Assembly: GCF_019278525.1 (NCBI RefSeq)
Contig: NZ_CP058986.1
Coordinates: forward strand, 2,867,001-2,931,000
Source: Polaribacter sp. HaHaR_3_91
GTDB taxonomy: Bacteria > Bacteroidota > Bacteroidia > Flavobacteriales > Flavobacteriaceae
Length of the DNA stretch: 64,000 nucleotides
Reading direction: 5' to 3'
How positions within the stretch are numbered: position 1 is the stretch's first letter; every line of letters starts with the position of its first letter. Below, in pieces: positions 28,567 through 36,369 of this stretch. The notes beneath the pieces are model-generated. The model was not told the origin of the DNA and made no database searches. It saw nothing but the letters and a program-made list of their open reading frames with translations. A program made the position numbers and the translations under genes.

Positions 28567-29397
28567 ATGAAAAATATAAAAATTATTATCGTTCTAATGA
28601 TCATCTCTTTTTCAAACTGTGAAAAAGTGGTAGATATTGATGTTCCTTCTATTGAACCAAAATTAATTATAGACGCTTCTTTTGAAGTCTTTTTTGATGA
28701 AAGTCCTGTTGTGGCAAATACCACTGTAAAACTAAGTTTATCTGCAGATTATTTTGATGATGAAATTCCGGCTGTTACAAATGCAGTTGTTACTTTAACC
28801 AACTTACTAGACAATGTTGTAATTCCTTTTGAAGATGTTAATTCCGATGGAAATTTTACACCCATAAATTCTTTTATTCCTGCGAATGATACAGAATATG
28901 AATTAACTGTAATCTATGATAATGATATTTATAAAGGGAAAGCGACTAAGGTAAAATCTACCATTATCAATAGTATTACTCAAGGTGATGAAACTCTTTT
29001 TTCGGATGATCAAATTGAGTTAAAGATTTTATTTTCGGATGATGAAAACGAAGAGAACTATTACGTTTTTAATATTGACACCTACAATTTTGTTAATATA
29101 GAAGATACTTATTTTAACGGATCTGATTATAATTTTTCCTATTTCTATGAGGATGAAAATATTGAACTTCCTAAAGAAATAACTATTAAGTTATCTGGAG
29201 TATCTAAAGATTACTACACTTATTTTACAATATTATCTAGTCAGAGTGGAGAAAGTGGTGGTGGCCCTTTTCAGTCTATTCCATCATCCTTATTAGGAAA
29301 TATTGTGAATACTACTAACGATGCTAATTTCCCTTTAGGTTATTTTCATATTTCGGAAACAGATACATACAACATAAATTTAGTAGAAAAAGAGTAA
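28567..29397 (+). CDS. DUF4249 lipoprotein, partner of the TonB receptor
   Basis: A 276-residue lipoprotein: signal with lipidated Cys18 (SFSNCEKV), then VVDIDVPSIEPKLIIDASFE, the usual DUF4249 opening. Several beta-strand repeats of 'PAVTNAVVTLTNLLDN' and 'YELTVIYDNDIYKGKATKV' type follow. DUF4249 proteins are almost always encoded next to TonB receptors like the one ending at 28536 and are probably surface-exposed substrate-capture or lid proteins; this role is inferred. It is acidic and has a GGGPFQSIPSS segment near the end. Confidence 0.9.
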   Translation: MKNIKIIIVLMIISFSNCEKVVDIDVPSIEPKLIIDASFEVFFDESPVVANTTVKLSLSADYFDDEIPAVTNAVVTLTNLLDNVVIPFEDVNSDGNFTPINSFIPANDTEYELTVIYDNDIYKGKATKVKSTIINSITQGDETLFSDDQIELKILFSDDENEENYYVFNIDTYNFVNIEDTYFNGSDYNFSYFYEDENIELPKEITIKLSGVSKDYYTYFTILSSQSGESGGGPFQSIPSSLLGNIVNTTNDANFPLGYFHISETDTYNINLVEKE

Positions 29398-29415
29398 TTT
29401 ATTAGTATTGTTCTT

Positions 29416-29576
29416 GGCGCTGCGTTAGGGATTGAAACGGCATCCTTTTTTAGATGATCGGACATCCCTATTGTACGTAAATAATACAATTGTTATTGCC
29501 CTTGCGGATATTTACTTAAAGCTGAGTCTAAAAAAGATATAGTGTAAAGCCCGTTAAAACGCCCAAAAACATTTAC
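29416..29576 (+). ncRNA. Structured intergenic element, copy 1 (Flavo-1-like)
   Basis: Shared landmarks with copies at 54459 and 46877: GCGTT near the 5' end can pair with AACGC near the 3' end; a hairpin GGAT-TGAAACGGC-ATCC follows the 5' strand; a T-run and AAAAAAGATATA follow, then AAAGCCCG. The interior (29450-29520) is variable and can form further stems. Covariation between copies (TTA/TAA versus changed bases) suggests structure. It resembles repeated RNA motifs described in Flavobacteria, such as Flavo-1; this identity is from memory and untested. Confidence 0.5.
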
Positions 29577-29594
29577 GATTCATATAGAATTCTG

Positions 29595-29602
29595 TACTTT
29601 TG
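29595..29602 (+). promoter_or_regulatory. murQ -7 promoter element, leaderless layout
   Basis: TACTTTTG, an exact TAnnTTTG match, ends four bases before the murQ ATG, the same arrangement as at trmD. Confidence 0.55.
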
Positions 29603-29606
29603 ACCG

Positions 29607-30425
29607 ATGAATTTTATAAAAACAACAGAGCAAGATTCTAACTACAATCATCTAGAAAAGATGTCTGTAAAAGAATTATTAAACAATATAAATAACGAAG
29701 ATAAAACGGTTCCTTTAGCTGTAGAAAAGGCTTTGCCACAGATTGAAAACTTAACATCACAGATTGTAACTAAATTACAAAACGGCGGTAGAATTTTCTA
29801 TTTAGGTGCAGGCACATCAGGAAGATTAGGTGTTTTAGACGCCTCTGAATGTCCACCTACTTTTGGAGTTTCGCCAGAAATAGTTGTTGGTATTATTGCC
29901 GGTGGAGATATCGCTATTAGAAACGCTGTGGAGTTTGCAGAAGATTCTAAAAACCAAGGTTGGTTAGATTTGCAAGAACACCAAATTTCAAATAAAGATG
30001 TGGTTGTTGGTATTGCTGCATCTGGCACAACACCTTATGTAATTTCTGCTCTGGAAGAGTGTAATAAAAACAATATTGTTACGGGCTGTATTGCTTGTAA
30101 TAAAAATAGTCCTTTAGGTATTGTTGCTCAATTTCCTATTGAAGTTGTTGTGGGACCCGAGTTTGTAACCGGAAGCTCTAGAATGAAAGCAGGAACTGCT
30201 CAAAAATTAGTGCTAAATATGATTTCTACTGCAGCCATGATTCAATTAGGAAAAGTTAAGGGGAATAAAATGGTTGATATGCAACTTTCTAATAAAAAAT
30301 TGGTAGAAAGAGGCCAGAAAATGTTAGTTTTAGAACTAAATATAGACCAAACCGAGGCAACGGAATTACTTCTTAAATATGGTAATGTTAGAAATGCCCT
30401 TAAAAACTATAAAAATGAGCACTAA
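29607..30425 (+). CDS. murQ: N-acetylmuramic acid 6-phosphate etherase MurQ
   Basis: A 272-residue SIS-domain enzyme that cleaves the lactyl ether of MurNAc-6-P, giving GlcNAc-6-P and lactate in peptidoglycan recycling. Landmarks: GAGTSGRLGVLDASECPPTF (residues 67-86, with the catalytic Glu81), IVGIIAGGDIAIRNAVE, and VVGPEFVTGSSRMKAGTAQKLVLNMIST. Length is slightly shorter than the 300-residue E. coli protein at the C-terminus. It overlaps the DUF6095 gene by 11 nt and heads a three-gene coupled operon. Confidence 0.97.
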   Translation: MNFIKTTEQDSNYNHLEKMSVKELLNNINNEDKTVPLAVEKALPQIENLTSQIVTKLQNGGRIFYLGAGTSGRLGVLDASECPPTFGVSPEIVVGIIAGGDIAIRNAVEFAEDSKNQGWLDLQEHQISNKDVVVGIAASGTTPYVISALEECNKNNIVTGCIACNKNSPLGIVAQFPIEVVVGPEFVTGSSRMKAGTAQKLVLNMISTAAMIQLGKVKGNKMVDMQLSNKKLVERGQKMLVLELNIDQTEATELLLKYGNVRNALKNYKNEH

Positions 30426-30657
30426 TTATAACTTATTAGGTAAAGGTTTAAGGAATTTAAGTATTCTACTTATTCTTTTTATAGCTTCACCAATATCGCT
30501 TACAATGGGCTTTAAAGCATTAAAAAAGTTTGATAACACTCCTCAAGAATATATCTCTTATCTTATTTTATTTATTGCAGCATTAATAATCATCTTCACG
30601 ATTTACTTTGCTTTTAAAACTTTTAATGTGCTGTTAAAAGCAATTTTTAATAATTAA
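30415..30657 (+). CDS. DUF6095-like small membrane protein
   Basis: An 80-residue protein from the ATG at 30415 (MSTNYNLLGKGLRNLSILLILF); a longer frame starts at 30379 but would add residues that are only a translation of murQ DNA. Two membrane helices (about residues 14-32 and 42-63) and a short tail ending FKTFNVLLKAIFNN. The layout and sequence match what I recall as DUF6095, a Bacteroidota family found downstream of murQ. It overlaps murQ by 11 nt and its stop overlaps the next start by 1 nt, so the three genes are translationally coupled. Confidence 0.75.
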   Translation: MSTNYNLLGKGLRNLSILLILFIASPISLTMGFKALKKFDNTPQEYISYLILFIAALIIIFTIYFAFKTFNVLLKAIFNN

Positions 30658-31658
30658 TGAGCATAGACAAGACTAACGGAATTATAGTAATTCTCTCTTA
30701 CCCAGAAACCATTGTAAGACCTGCCTATTGGGAACCTTCTAGTAAGGTTTGGCCTCTAATTGGTATTGGCAGTAAGCATGCAGTACAAGCGGGTCATGCT
30801 GCTTTATTATTGATAAAAAAAGACCAAACTGAGATTAATTATTTCGATTTTGGTAGGTATATTACAAGTTACAGTAATGGGCGTGTTAGGTCTAAAGAAA
30901 CAGACCCAGAACTTAAGGTTTCTATAAATGCCGAATTTGAAAACTCAAAATTAATCAACTTAAAAGAAATTTTACTTTGGATAGAAAAGCATCCTGAAAA
31001 AACACATGGAGATGGCAGATTGGTTGCAAGTATTCATAATGAAATTGATTTTGAAAAAGCGCATAATTATATTCATCAATTAATAAATCAAAAAGAAATT
31101 CCTTACGGAGCTTTTATAAAAAATGGTACCAATTGCGCCCGATTTGTAACAGATGCAATTATTGTTTCTTCCACAAATAAAAAAATTGGTAAACAATTAA
31201 AACGTTCTAACTTATTAACACCAAGTCCTATTGGGAATGTTATTAAAGGAAACACCAACAACAGTATTTATAGTGTTTACAAACAACAAATTGAGGATTA
31301 TAAGAATAGATCAATTCTTAAAGAATACAAAACTTCTTTTTTTAATAAATTTGATATTGAACCGAACTTAATTGGAACAGAGCTCCCAAATAAAAAGGTT
31401 TTTGATTTAAAAGATGGAACTTGGTTAGGCGGAATTGGAAGTGGCGCTTGGTTTAAGATTGAAAGACAAATTGATTCAATAAATTATACCATCTCAAGGT
31501 TTGATTCTAAAGGGACAAAAGATTTTTATGCTGATTTTAGCATTGATAAAAAATGTTTTAATTATTTAGAGAAACATCAATTTATATATCCTACAAATTG
31601 TAAAGAAGCAATTATTATGCAAAATAACAAGTTATACATTTTACAAAACAACTCGTAA
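30657..31658 (+). CDS. DUF6695-like protein (possible papain-fold/NlpC-like domain)
   Basis: A 333-residue soluble protein starting in a TAATG overlap with the previous gene. The N-terminal ~190 residues contain KHAVQAGHAALLLI...INYFDFGRYITSYSNGRVRSKETD and later GAFIKNGTNCARFVTDAI. The conserved His in GHAALLL and the Cys in NCARF look like the His/Cys pair of a permuted NlpC/P60-like papain fold, which would fit a cell-wall role beside murQ; this is inference. The C-terminal ~90 residues (DGTWLGGIGSGAWFKIE) form a separate beta-rich unit. I recall the family as DUF6695. Confidence 0.65.
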   Translation: MSIDKTNGIIVILSYPETIVRPAYWEPSSKVWPLIGIGSKHAVQAGHAALLLIKKDQTEINYFDFGRYITSYSNGRVRSKETDPELKVSINAEFENSKLINLKEILLWIEKHPEKTHGDGRLVASIHNEIDFEKAHNYIHQLINQKEIPYGAFIKNGTNCARFVTDAIIVSSTNKKIGKQLKRSNLLTPSPIGNVIKGNTNNSIYSVYKQQIEDYKNRSILKEYKTSFFNKFDIEPNLIGTELPNKKVFDLKDGTWLGGIGSGAWFKIERQIDSINYTISRFDSKGTKDFYADFSIDKKCFNYLEKHQFIYPTNCKEAIIMQNNKLYILQNNS

Positions 31659-31666
31659 AACACATT

Positions 31667-32164
31667 CTAACTTCTTTCTATACTTACTTTTGGCGTAGTT
31701 GGATTAAATCCAAAATCTGCGTCTGGTAATTCTATTCCTAATTGATAAATAATATAACCAATACTTGCAAAATGATGAATTGCATGACTGTGTGCTTGCA
31801 TTAATATAGCCGCCAAAGTATAGTTTACAGATTTTACTCCCAAGCCTAAATCATCTGTAACAAGCACTGTACTTTCTAAACTTAAAGTATTAATTTCTTT
31901 TAATTTTAGAATTGTTTCATTAAAATATTCAATTCCTAATTGGGTATGTAATTCTAATAATTCGTTTCTATTTCTTTTATTTAGATAAATAGATTTTGTT
32001 TCTAGCCCTTCGAAAACACAAGAAAAAACATCTAAAATATGGCGCATATGACAACCTATGCTAGAGAAATAAGGAGCTACAGAGCTGTCTGAATATTGTT
32101 CATTAGAAATTGTATTTAATAAAGAGATTCCTCTTTGTAAGTTTTTCTCAATAGCTTCAATCAT
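31667..32164 (-). CDS. DinB family protein
   Basis: A 165-residue four-helix-bundle protein. The metal-site histidines are in IGCHMRHILDV (His near residues 38 and 41) and in MQAHSHAIHHFASIGYIIYQLGIELPDADFGFNP. DinB/YfiT-like proteins are metal-dependent hydrolases or thiol transferases, and most members are uncharacterised. The gene is single, convergent with the murQ operon (8-bp gap), and its promoter lies before 32164. Confidence 0.88.
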   Translation of the reverse strand: MIEAIEKNLQRGISLLNTISNEQYSDSSVAPYFSSIGCHMRHILDVFSCVFEGLETKSIYLNKRNRNELLELHTQLGIEYFNETILKLKEINTLSLESTVLVTDDLGLGVKSVNYTLAAILMQAHSHAIHHFASIGYIIYQLGIELPDADFGFNPTTPKVSIERS

Positions 32165-32328
32165 AAAAAAAATATTTTTCCTTTTGTCGTTAAAATTTTC
32201 ATGAATTTACGAGTTCTATTCTATATTTTCAAACAAAAAACAAACATTAACCTAAGTAACTAGTAATCAGGAATATAAACCTAAACAAATTAAACCTTTA
32301 TTACCTCATTAAATATAAATTTTGTTTT

Positions 32329-32344
32329 TTGGCACGTTCTTTGA
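32329..32344 (+). promoter_or_regulatory. Sigma-54-like promoter (-24/-12)
   Basis: TTGGCACGTTCTTTGA fits the RpoN consensus TGGCACG-N4-TTGC: GG and the -12 GA are separated by exactly ten bases, with only the last C replaced by A. Transcription would start near 32355, 57 nt before the ATG at 32412. The upstream region is AT-rich. No activator binding site is identified. Confidence 0.6.
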
Positions 32345-32411
32345 AAATATAATAATCAAATACGGAAGCTGAAAAGTAAATTAGAGTAGGCAAAACCCTA
32401 AAACCATAATT

Positions 32412-33347
32412 ATGAAAAAAGGTATACTTATATTAATGGGAATGTTCTTTCTTGTTTCAACTACTAAAGCCGAAAACAATAAAGAAATCCTAAACAATTT
32501 CGGGTTTAATTACTCTTACGAAAATACAGTAAATTTTGTAGAGCGAGATATTGAGTTCTTTATTTTTACCAATGGAGAATTTGATTTTAACACTCATTAT
32601 TACGACAATAGAAATCAAAGAGGCATATATATAGCTAGAGATTATAGAGGTAGAATTGAAAGAATAGGAAACTCTTTTATAAACTATGATAGATATGGAA
32701 ATGTAACCAGAATTGGAAACGTTTTTATGAAGTACTATAGAGGACAATTAACCGATGTAGGTAATTTAAAAATTAGATATGATCATTGGGGAAATCCTAA
32801 GTTTTACGGAAATGTAAAAGACAATTATTACCATCATAATGGCTTAAGAATTAATTTAAATATTGGAAATATATTTGAATACAATAATTCTTATTTCTAT
32901 CACAGAGATTTCTCTAGACAATATAGTAAAATTAGAGAAGACCATAATTATTATTACTATAGAGCAAATCCGAATGCCAAAATTGGTAAAAAAAGTAAAA
33001 TTTTAAGAAGAAGAAAACCTGTAGCAGTTACAAGAAGGAGCAATACTACTTACAGAAGACCAGCTACAATAAATAACAATGGAAGAACAGTAATAGACAA
33101 AAGAAATAATACAACAACGAGAAGACCTACAACTGTAAACACACAAAAAAGAGGAACAATTGATCGAAGAAATAGTAGCACTACTTTTAGAAGACCTACA
33201 ACCGTAACAAGAGAAAATCCTACTTCTGTTAAAAGAAATGACAACAGTTCTAGTAGAAGACCTTCTGTGGATAGTAAAAAATCTGAAAATACAAGAAAAC
33301 AGAATTCAACAACAAAAAACGAAAATAAGAGAAAAAGAAGAAGTTAA
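32412..33347 (+). CDS. Secreted protein with RRPTT-type basic repeats
   Basis: A 311-residue exported protein of no recognised family. Signal peptide (MKKGILILMGMFFLVSTTKA), then ~170 residues rich in Tyr, Asn and Gly with repeated units of the type 'R-Y-D-x-x-G-N-x-x-x-I-G-N' (IGNSFINYDRYGNVTRIGNVFMKYY, VGNLKIRYDHWGNPKFYGNV). The last ~110 residues are very basic with repeated RRPTTV/RRPATI units alternating with NNTTTR-like spacers. It lies behind a sigma-54-like promoter and before a strong terminator, so it forms its own transcription unit. Confidence 0.7.
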   Translation: MKKGILILMGMFFLVSTTKAENNKEILNNFGFNYSYENTVNFVERDIEFFIFTNGEFDFNTHYYDNRNQRGIYIARDYRGRIERIGNSFINYDRYGNVTRIGNVFMKYYRGQLTDVGNLKIRYDHWGNPKFYGNVKDNYYHHNGLRINLNIGNIFEYNNSYFYHRDFSRQYSKIREDHNYYYYRANPNAKIGKKSKILRRRKPVAVTRRSNTTYRRPATINNNGRTVIDKRNNTTTRRPTTVNTQKRGTIDRRNSSTTFRRPTTVTRENPTSVKRNDNSSSRRPSVDSKKSENTRKQNSTTKNENKRKRRS

Positions 33348-33466
33348 AAACAGGTATTTATACGTAATTTTTAATTAACCTATTTTTATAAATTTACAAA
33401 GTAATTATTTGAATACCAAATCAGTTAACTAATTTTCAATTAGTTCTGATAGGAAAATTAAAAGTT

Positions 33467-33501
33467 AAAAGCCTCATTTCCTAAAAGAAATGAGGCTTTT
33501 A
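33467..33501. terminator. Bidirectional terminator
   Basis: A 14-bp perfect stem (33467-33480 with 33487-33500; core GCCTCATTTC / GAAATGAGGC) between the convergent secreted-protein gene and the response regulator gene; A- and T-runs on either side. Confidence 0.9.
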
Positions 33502-33547
33502 TAATTAAATGTTTGTTTTATCTACAGTCCTTAGTTTGCAAGTAGTT

Positions 33548-34216
33548 CTAAATAAGTCCAAAATCTTTAGTAATAGCAACTAAATGTGCTGGATTATTAG
33601 CGTTAAAATGTTCTTTTAAAAATTTCAATCTTTTTTCAATAGCACTAATACTAGACGGTGATATTCCTTTTTCTTTTAACTTTTTACTGATAGCCTCTTG
33701 CAACAGCCCTTTAGATAAATATTCTATTAGAAGAATATCTGAATCTGTAATTTCAATAGTTTTTTTGGGGTGAATTACACTATTTAAATCCGGAGAAATA
33801 TAAAATTGATCTGAAGTAAAAACGGAATCTATTGCTTTTTTTAATTCTTTTAACCCATTTCTACTTTTCCAAATATATGCTTGAATTTTTAGATTGTTGT
33901 ATAAGTTCTGAATTCGATATGATTTATCTTCTACAGAAAAAACAATGATTTTTAAATTAGGAAATTCTTGTCGTATTTTTTCGATGAGTTCTTCACCAGA
34001 TTTTAATTTCTGTGGAGTTCCATCGTTTTCAAACGATAAATCAGATATAATTAATTGATAAGGCTCACCCTTTAAAAAAGCATTTTTAATTTTGAGAAAA
34101 GCTTCGTCACAATAAGAAATAAAATCTACTTCCTTTATCTTCAGTTCATCTAAAGCTATTTTAATTCCGCTATTAATAACATCAAAATCTTCTACAACTA
34201 AAATTTTTTTAAACAT
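33548..34216 (-). CDS. Two-component response regulator
   Basis: A 222-residue protein. The receiver domain (residues 1-125) carries the acidic pair Glu9/Asp10 in VVEDFD, the phosphoacceptor Asp59 in LIISDLSF, and a Lys in AYIWKSRNG near residue 118. The C-terminal ~60 residues resemble a LuxR/NarL-type helix-turn-helix (ITDSDILLIEYLSKGLLQEAISKKLKEKG, then SISAIEKRLKFLKEHF). Start 2 bases after the stop of the kinase gene at 34219, so the two are co-transcribed and very likely cognate partners. Confidence 0.9.
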   Translation of the reverse strand: MFKKILVVEDFDVINSGIKIALDELKIKEVDFISYCDEAFLKIKNAFLKGEPYQLIISDLSFENDGTPQKLKSGEELIEKIRQEFPNLKIIVFSVEDKSYRIQNLYNNLKIQAYIWKSRNGLKELKKAIDSVFTSDQFYISPDLNSVIHPKKTIEITDSDILLIEYLSKGLLQEAISKKLKEKGISPSSISAIEKRLKFLKEHFNANNPAHLVAITKDFGLI

Positions 34217-34218
34217 TC

Positions 34219-36138
34219 TTAATTTTTAAAATGAATTTTTACTTTTAACCCTTTGTTCGGCTTATTTTCAAAGTTAATGGTTCCTTTAATCGTTTTTATA
34301 CGGGTTTCCATATTTTTAAGTCCATTTTTAAAAATAATAGTATTCTCTTTAAATCCTATTCCATTATCTGCATAACTTATTTCTAAATTATGATTTGTTT
34401 TCTTACATGCTAAAACGACTAAACTCGCTTTACTATGCTTTTTCATATTTACAAATAACTCATTAAAAACTCTATAAATTACAATCTGTTTTTCTTTCTT
34501 TAAATTATTAAGATCTAAAGTAGATAAATCTTTTAAGATAATTTTACATGTATTAGAATTATACCCAGCCACTAATTCTCTAAAATAATTTTCAAAATCG
34601 GCACCCGTTTCAATAGAATCATTTTCATGAGAAATTGCCCGAGTTTGTAGATATATTTTATCTAAATCATTTATAATTTCTTCTGTATTAATTTTAGGAT
34701 TTTGAACTTTTGTAAGTGTATTAAAAATATCATTCCCCAATTCATCATGTAATTTTTTTGCAATCCTTGTTTCAGTATTATAATTCTCTTGTAAGATTCT
34801 TTTTTTGTATTGATATTTTCTTCTATAAATTAAAATTAACAACCCAGATGTTAATAGAATACCAAGAATAAAAATATTTTTCTTATCACTATATTCTTGT
34901 TCTGCAACTAACTTGTTTTCGGTAGCTAGTGTTTTAAATTTCTGTTTTTGTTTTTCTTCTTCTTCATAATTGTATTTAATCTTAGCAAATTTATATTGAC
35001 GTTTTATTTCTGCTTCTTGTAAACTATCTCTTAATCTAATACTTTCTTTATAATACTTAATAGATTTTTGAGGTGATTGAAAGTTGACAATTTTATCTAT
35101 CGCTTCTAATAAGTCTTGTGGACTTTTTTCTCGCTTAGCTATTTTATACATTTCACTCGCATAAAACAATGATTTAGTATTGTCTTTTTTATTGAAGAAC
35201 TCTGATAAATGGCTATAACTAGCAATTAAGCCATAATTATCTTTTTCTGTATTTCTGATTGATTTTGCTAATAACAACTCTTTTAAGACAGCACTACTCG
35301 CATCATTTAACCACTTAGTATGTGCTAAATTATCAATAATTCTGGCTTTAGTTTTTTGATGAGTAATGGTATCTTTTAATAAGTCTTCTAGAATTAAAAT
35401 TGACTTAGAATATTCCTTTTGCTCCTTAAAAACATTAGCAACGTTGTTTTTATAAATAATTTTAGAACTTTTACTCTTCGAAATAAGAATACTTTTATTG
35501 TAATAAGAAATTGCTTCTTTATATAAAGACTGTTTCTTAGAGTTTATAGCCATGCAATTAAATACTTTTGCTTTAAGGCTTCCGTTATTACTTTTTAAAA
35601 ATTTTAAAGCTTGCACAGCTGTAGAATCGCTACTAGAATAACTACCAAAATCTGACTCTAAAATAGCTAAATTGATTAAAGCATTACTTATATAAACACT
35701 ATCCTGAGTTTTTAAAAAATATTCTTTAGAATTAGAATAATAAAAATAGGCACTATCCTTTAAATTAATTCTATTAAAATAATTACCCAGTTTAAAAAAA
35801 ACTTTCCCCTGTAATTTATCACTTTCTATAACATTAGATAGGTTTAACATTTTTTTTGTGAAAACAATTGCACTATCAAGTTTAGGTAACTTACCATATA
35901 AATAGCTGATATTGTTATATATTAAATATTTATCTGAAACCTCTAATTTCATTTCTTTAGCTATCTTTTTTGAAAACTTAAGTTTCTCTACATCATCTAA
36001 TTTTTTATATTTAGGGGTTTTTAATAAGACCTTTATTTCAGGTTCCTTATTTAAATTCTTTTCTTTTTCAACTTCTTTTCCACAGGATAAAAAAGCTAAT
36101 AAAAGAAAAAGGAGGAATGTAACTTTTACATGTTTCAT
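34219..36138 (-). CDS. TPR-containing lipoprotein-type sensor histidine kinase
   Basis: A 639-residue protein with an unusual layout. It has a lipoprotein signal with Cys19 (AFLSCGKE), a long array of TPR-like repeats (~70-375), one membrane helix at ~421-438 and a kinase region. The H-box IAKKLHDELGNDI (phospho-His464) is of the NarX/HisKA_3-like type, and the ATPase N-box is near NELFVNMKKHSKA with DNGIGF downstream. The sensor TPR domain would thus face the periplasm or be anchored outside, with the kinase in the cytoplasm. It likely pairs with the response regulator. Signal unknown. Confidence 0.88.
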   Translation of the reverse strand: MKHVKVTFLLFLLLAFLSCGKEVEKEKNLNKEPEIKVLLKTPKYKKLDDVEKLKFSKKIAKEMKLEVSDKYLIYNNISYLYGKLPKLDSAIVFTKKMLNLSNVIESDKLQGKVFFKLGNYFNRINLKDSAYFYYSNSKEYFLKTQDSVYISNALINLAILESDFGSYSSSDSTAVQALKFLKSNNGSLKAKVFNCMAINSKKQSLYKEAISYYNKSILISKSKSSKIIYKNNVANVFKEQKEYSKSILILEDLLKDTITHQKTKARIIDNLAHTKWLNDASSAVLKELLLAKSIRNTEKDNYGLIASYSHLSEFFNKKDNTKSLFYASEMYKIAKREKSPQDLLEAIDKIVNFQSPQKSIKYYKESIRLRDSLQEAEIKRQYKFAKIKYNYEEEEKQKQKFKTLATENKLVAEQEYSDKKNIFILGILLTSGLLILIYRRKYQYKKRILQENYNTETRIAKKLHDELGNDIFNTLTKVQNPKINTEEIINDLDKIYLQTRAISHENDSIETGADFENYFRELVAGYNSNTCKIILKDLSTLDLNNLKKEKQIVIYRVFNELFVNMKKHSKASLVVLACKKTNHNLEISYADNGIGFKENTIIFKNGLKNMETRIKTIKGTINFENKPNKGLKVKIHFKN

Positions 36139-36315
36139 TCCTCTAAAATACTATAAATATTTAGAAATATTAATCCTAATTTGTAGGATTTACCTATATA
36201 AAAACTCTTTTTGGTAAGATATTTTTAGCTCTAAAAGAATCGCCAAATAATCTTTTTTATAAGACTATAAAAAAAGGTGTACTTACAGAAAAAGCAGATA
36301 AAACTATTGTAAACT

Positions 36316-36348
36316 AAAAAAGCAGCTAATAAAATTAGCTGCTTTTTG
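36316..36348 (-). terminator. ettA terminator
   Basis: A 14-bp perfect stem (36317-36330 with 36334-36347; core GCAGCTAAT / ATTAGCTGC) with an AAA loop. Read on the minus strand it lies just past the ettA stop and ends in Ts. Confidence 0.85.
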
Positions 36349-36369
36349 TAAAATATAATTTAGAGAAAA

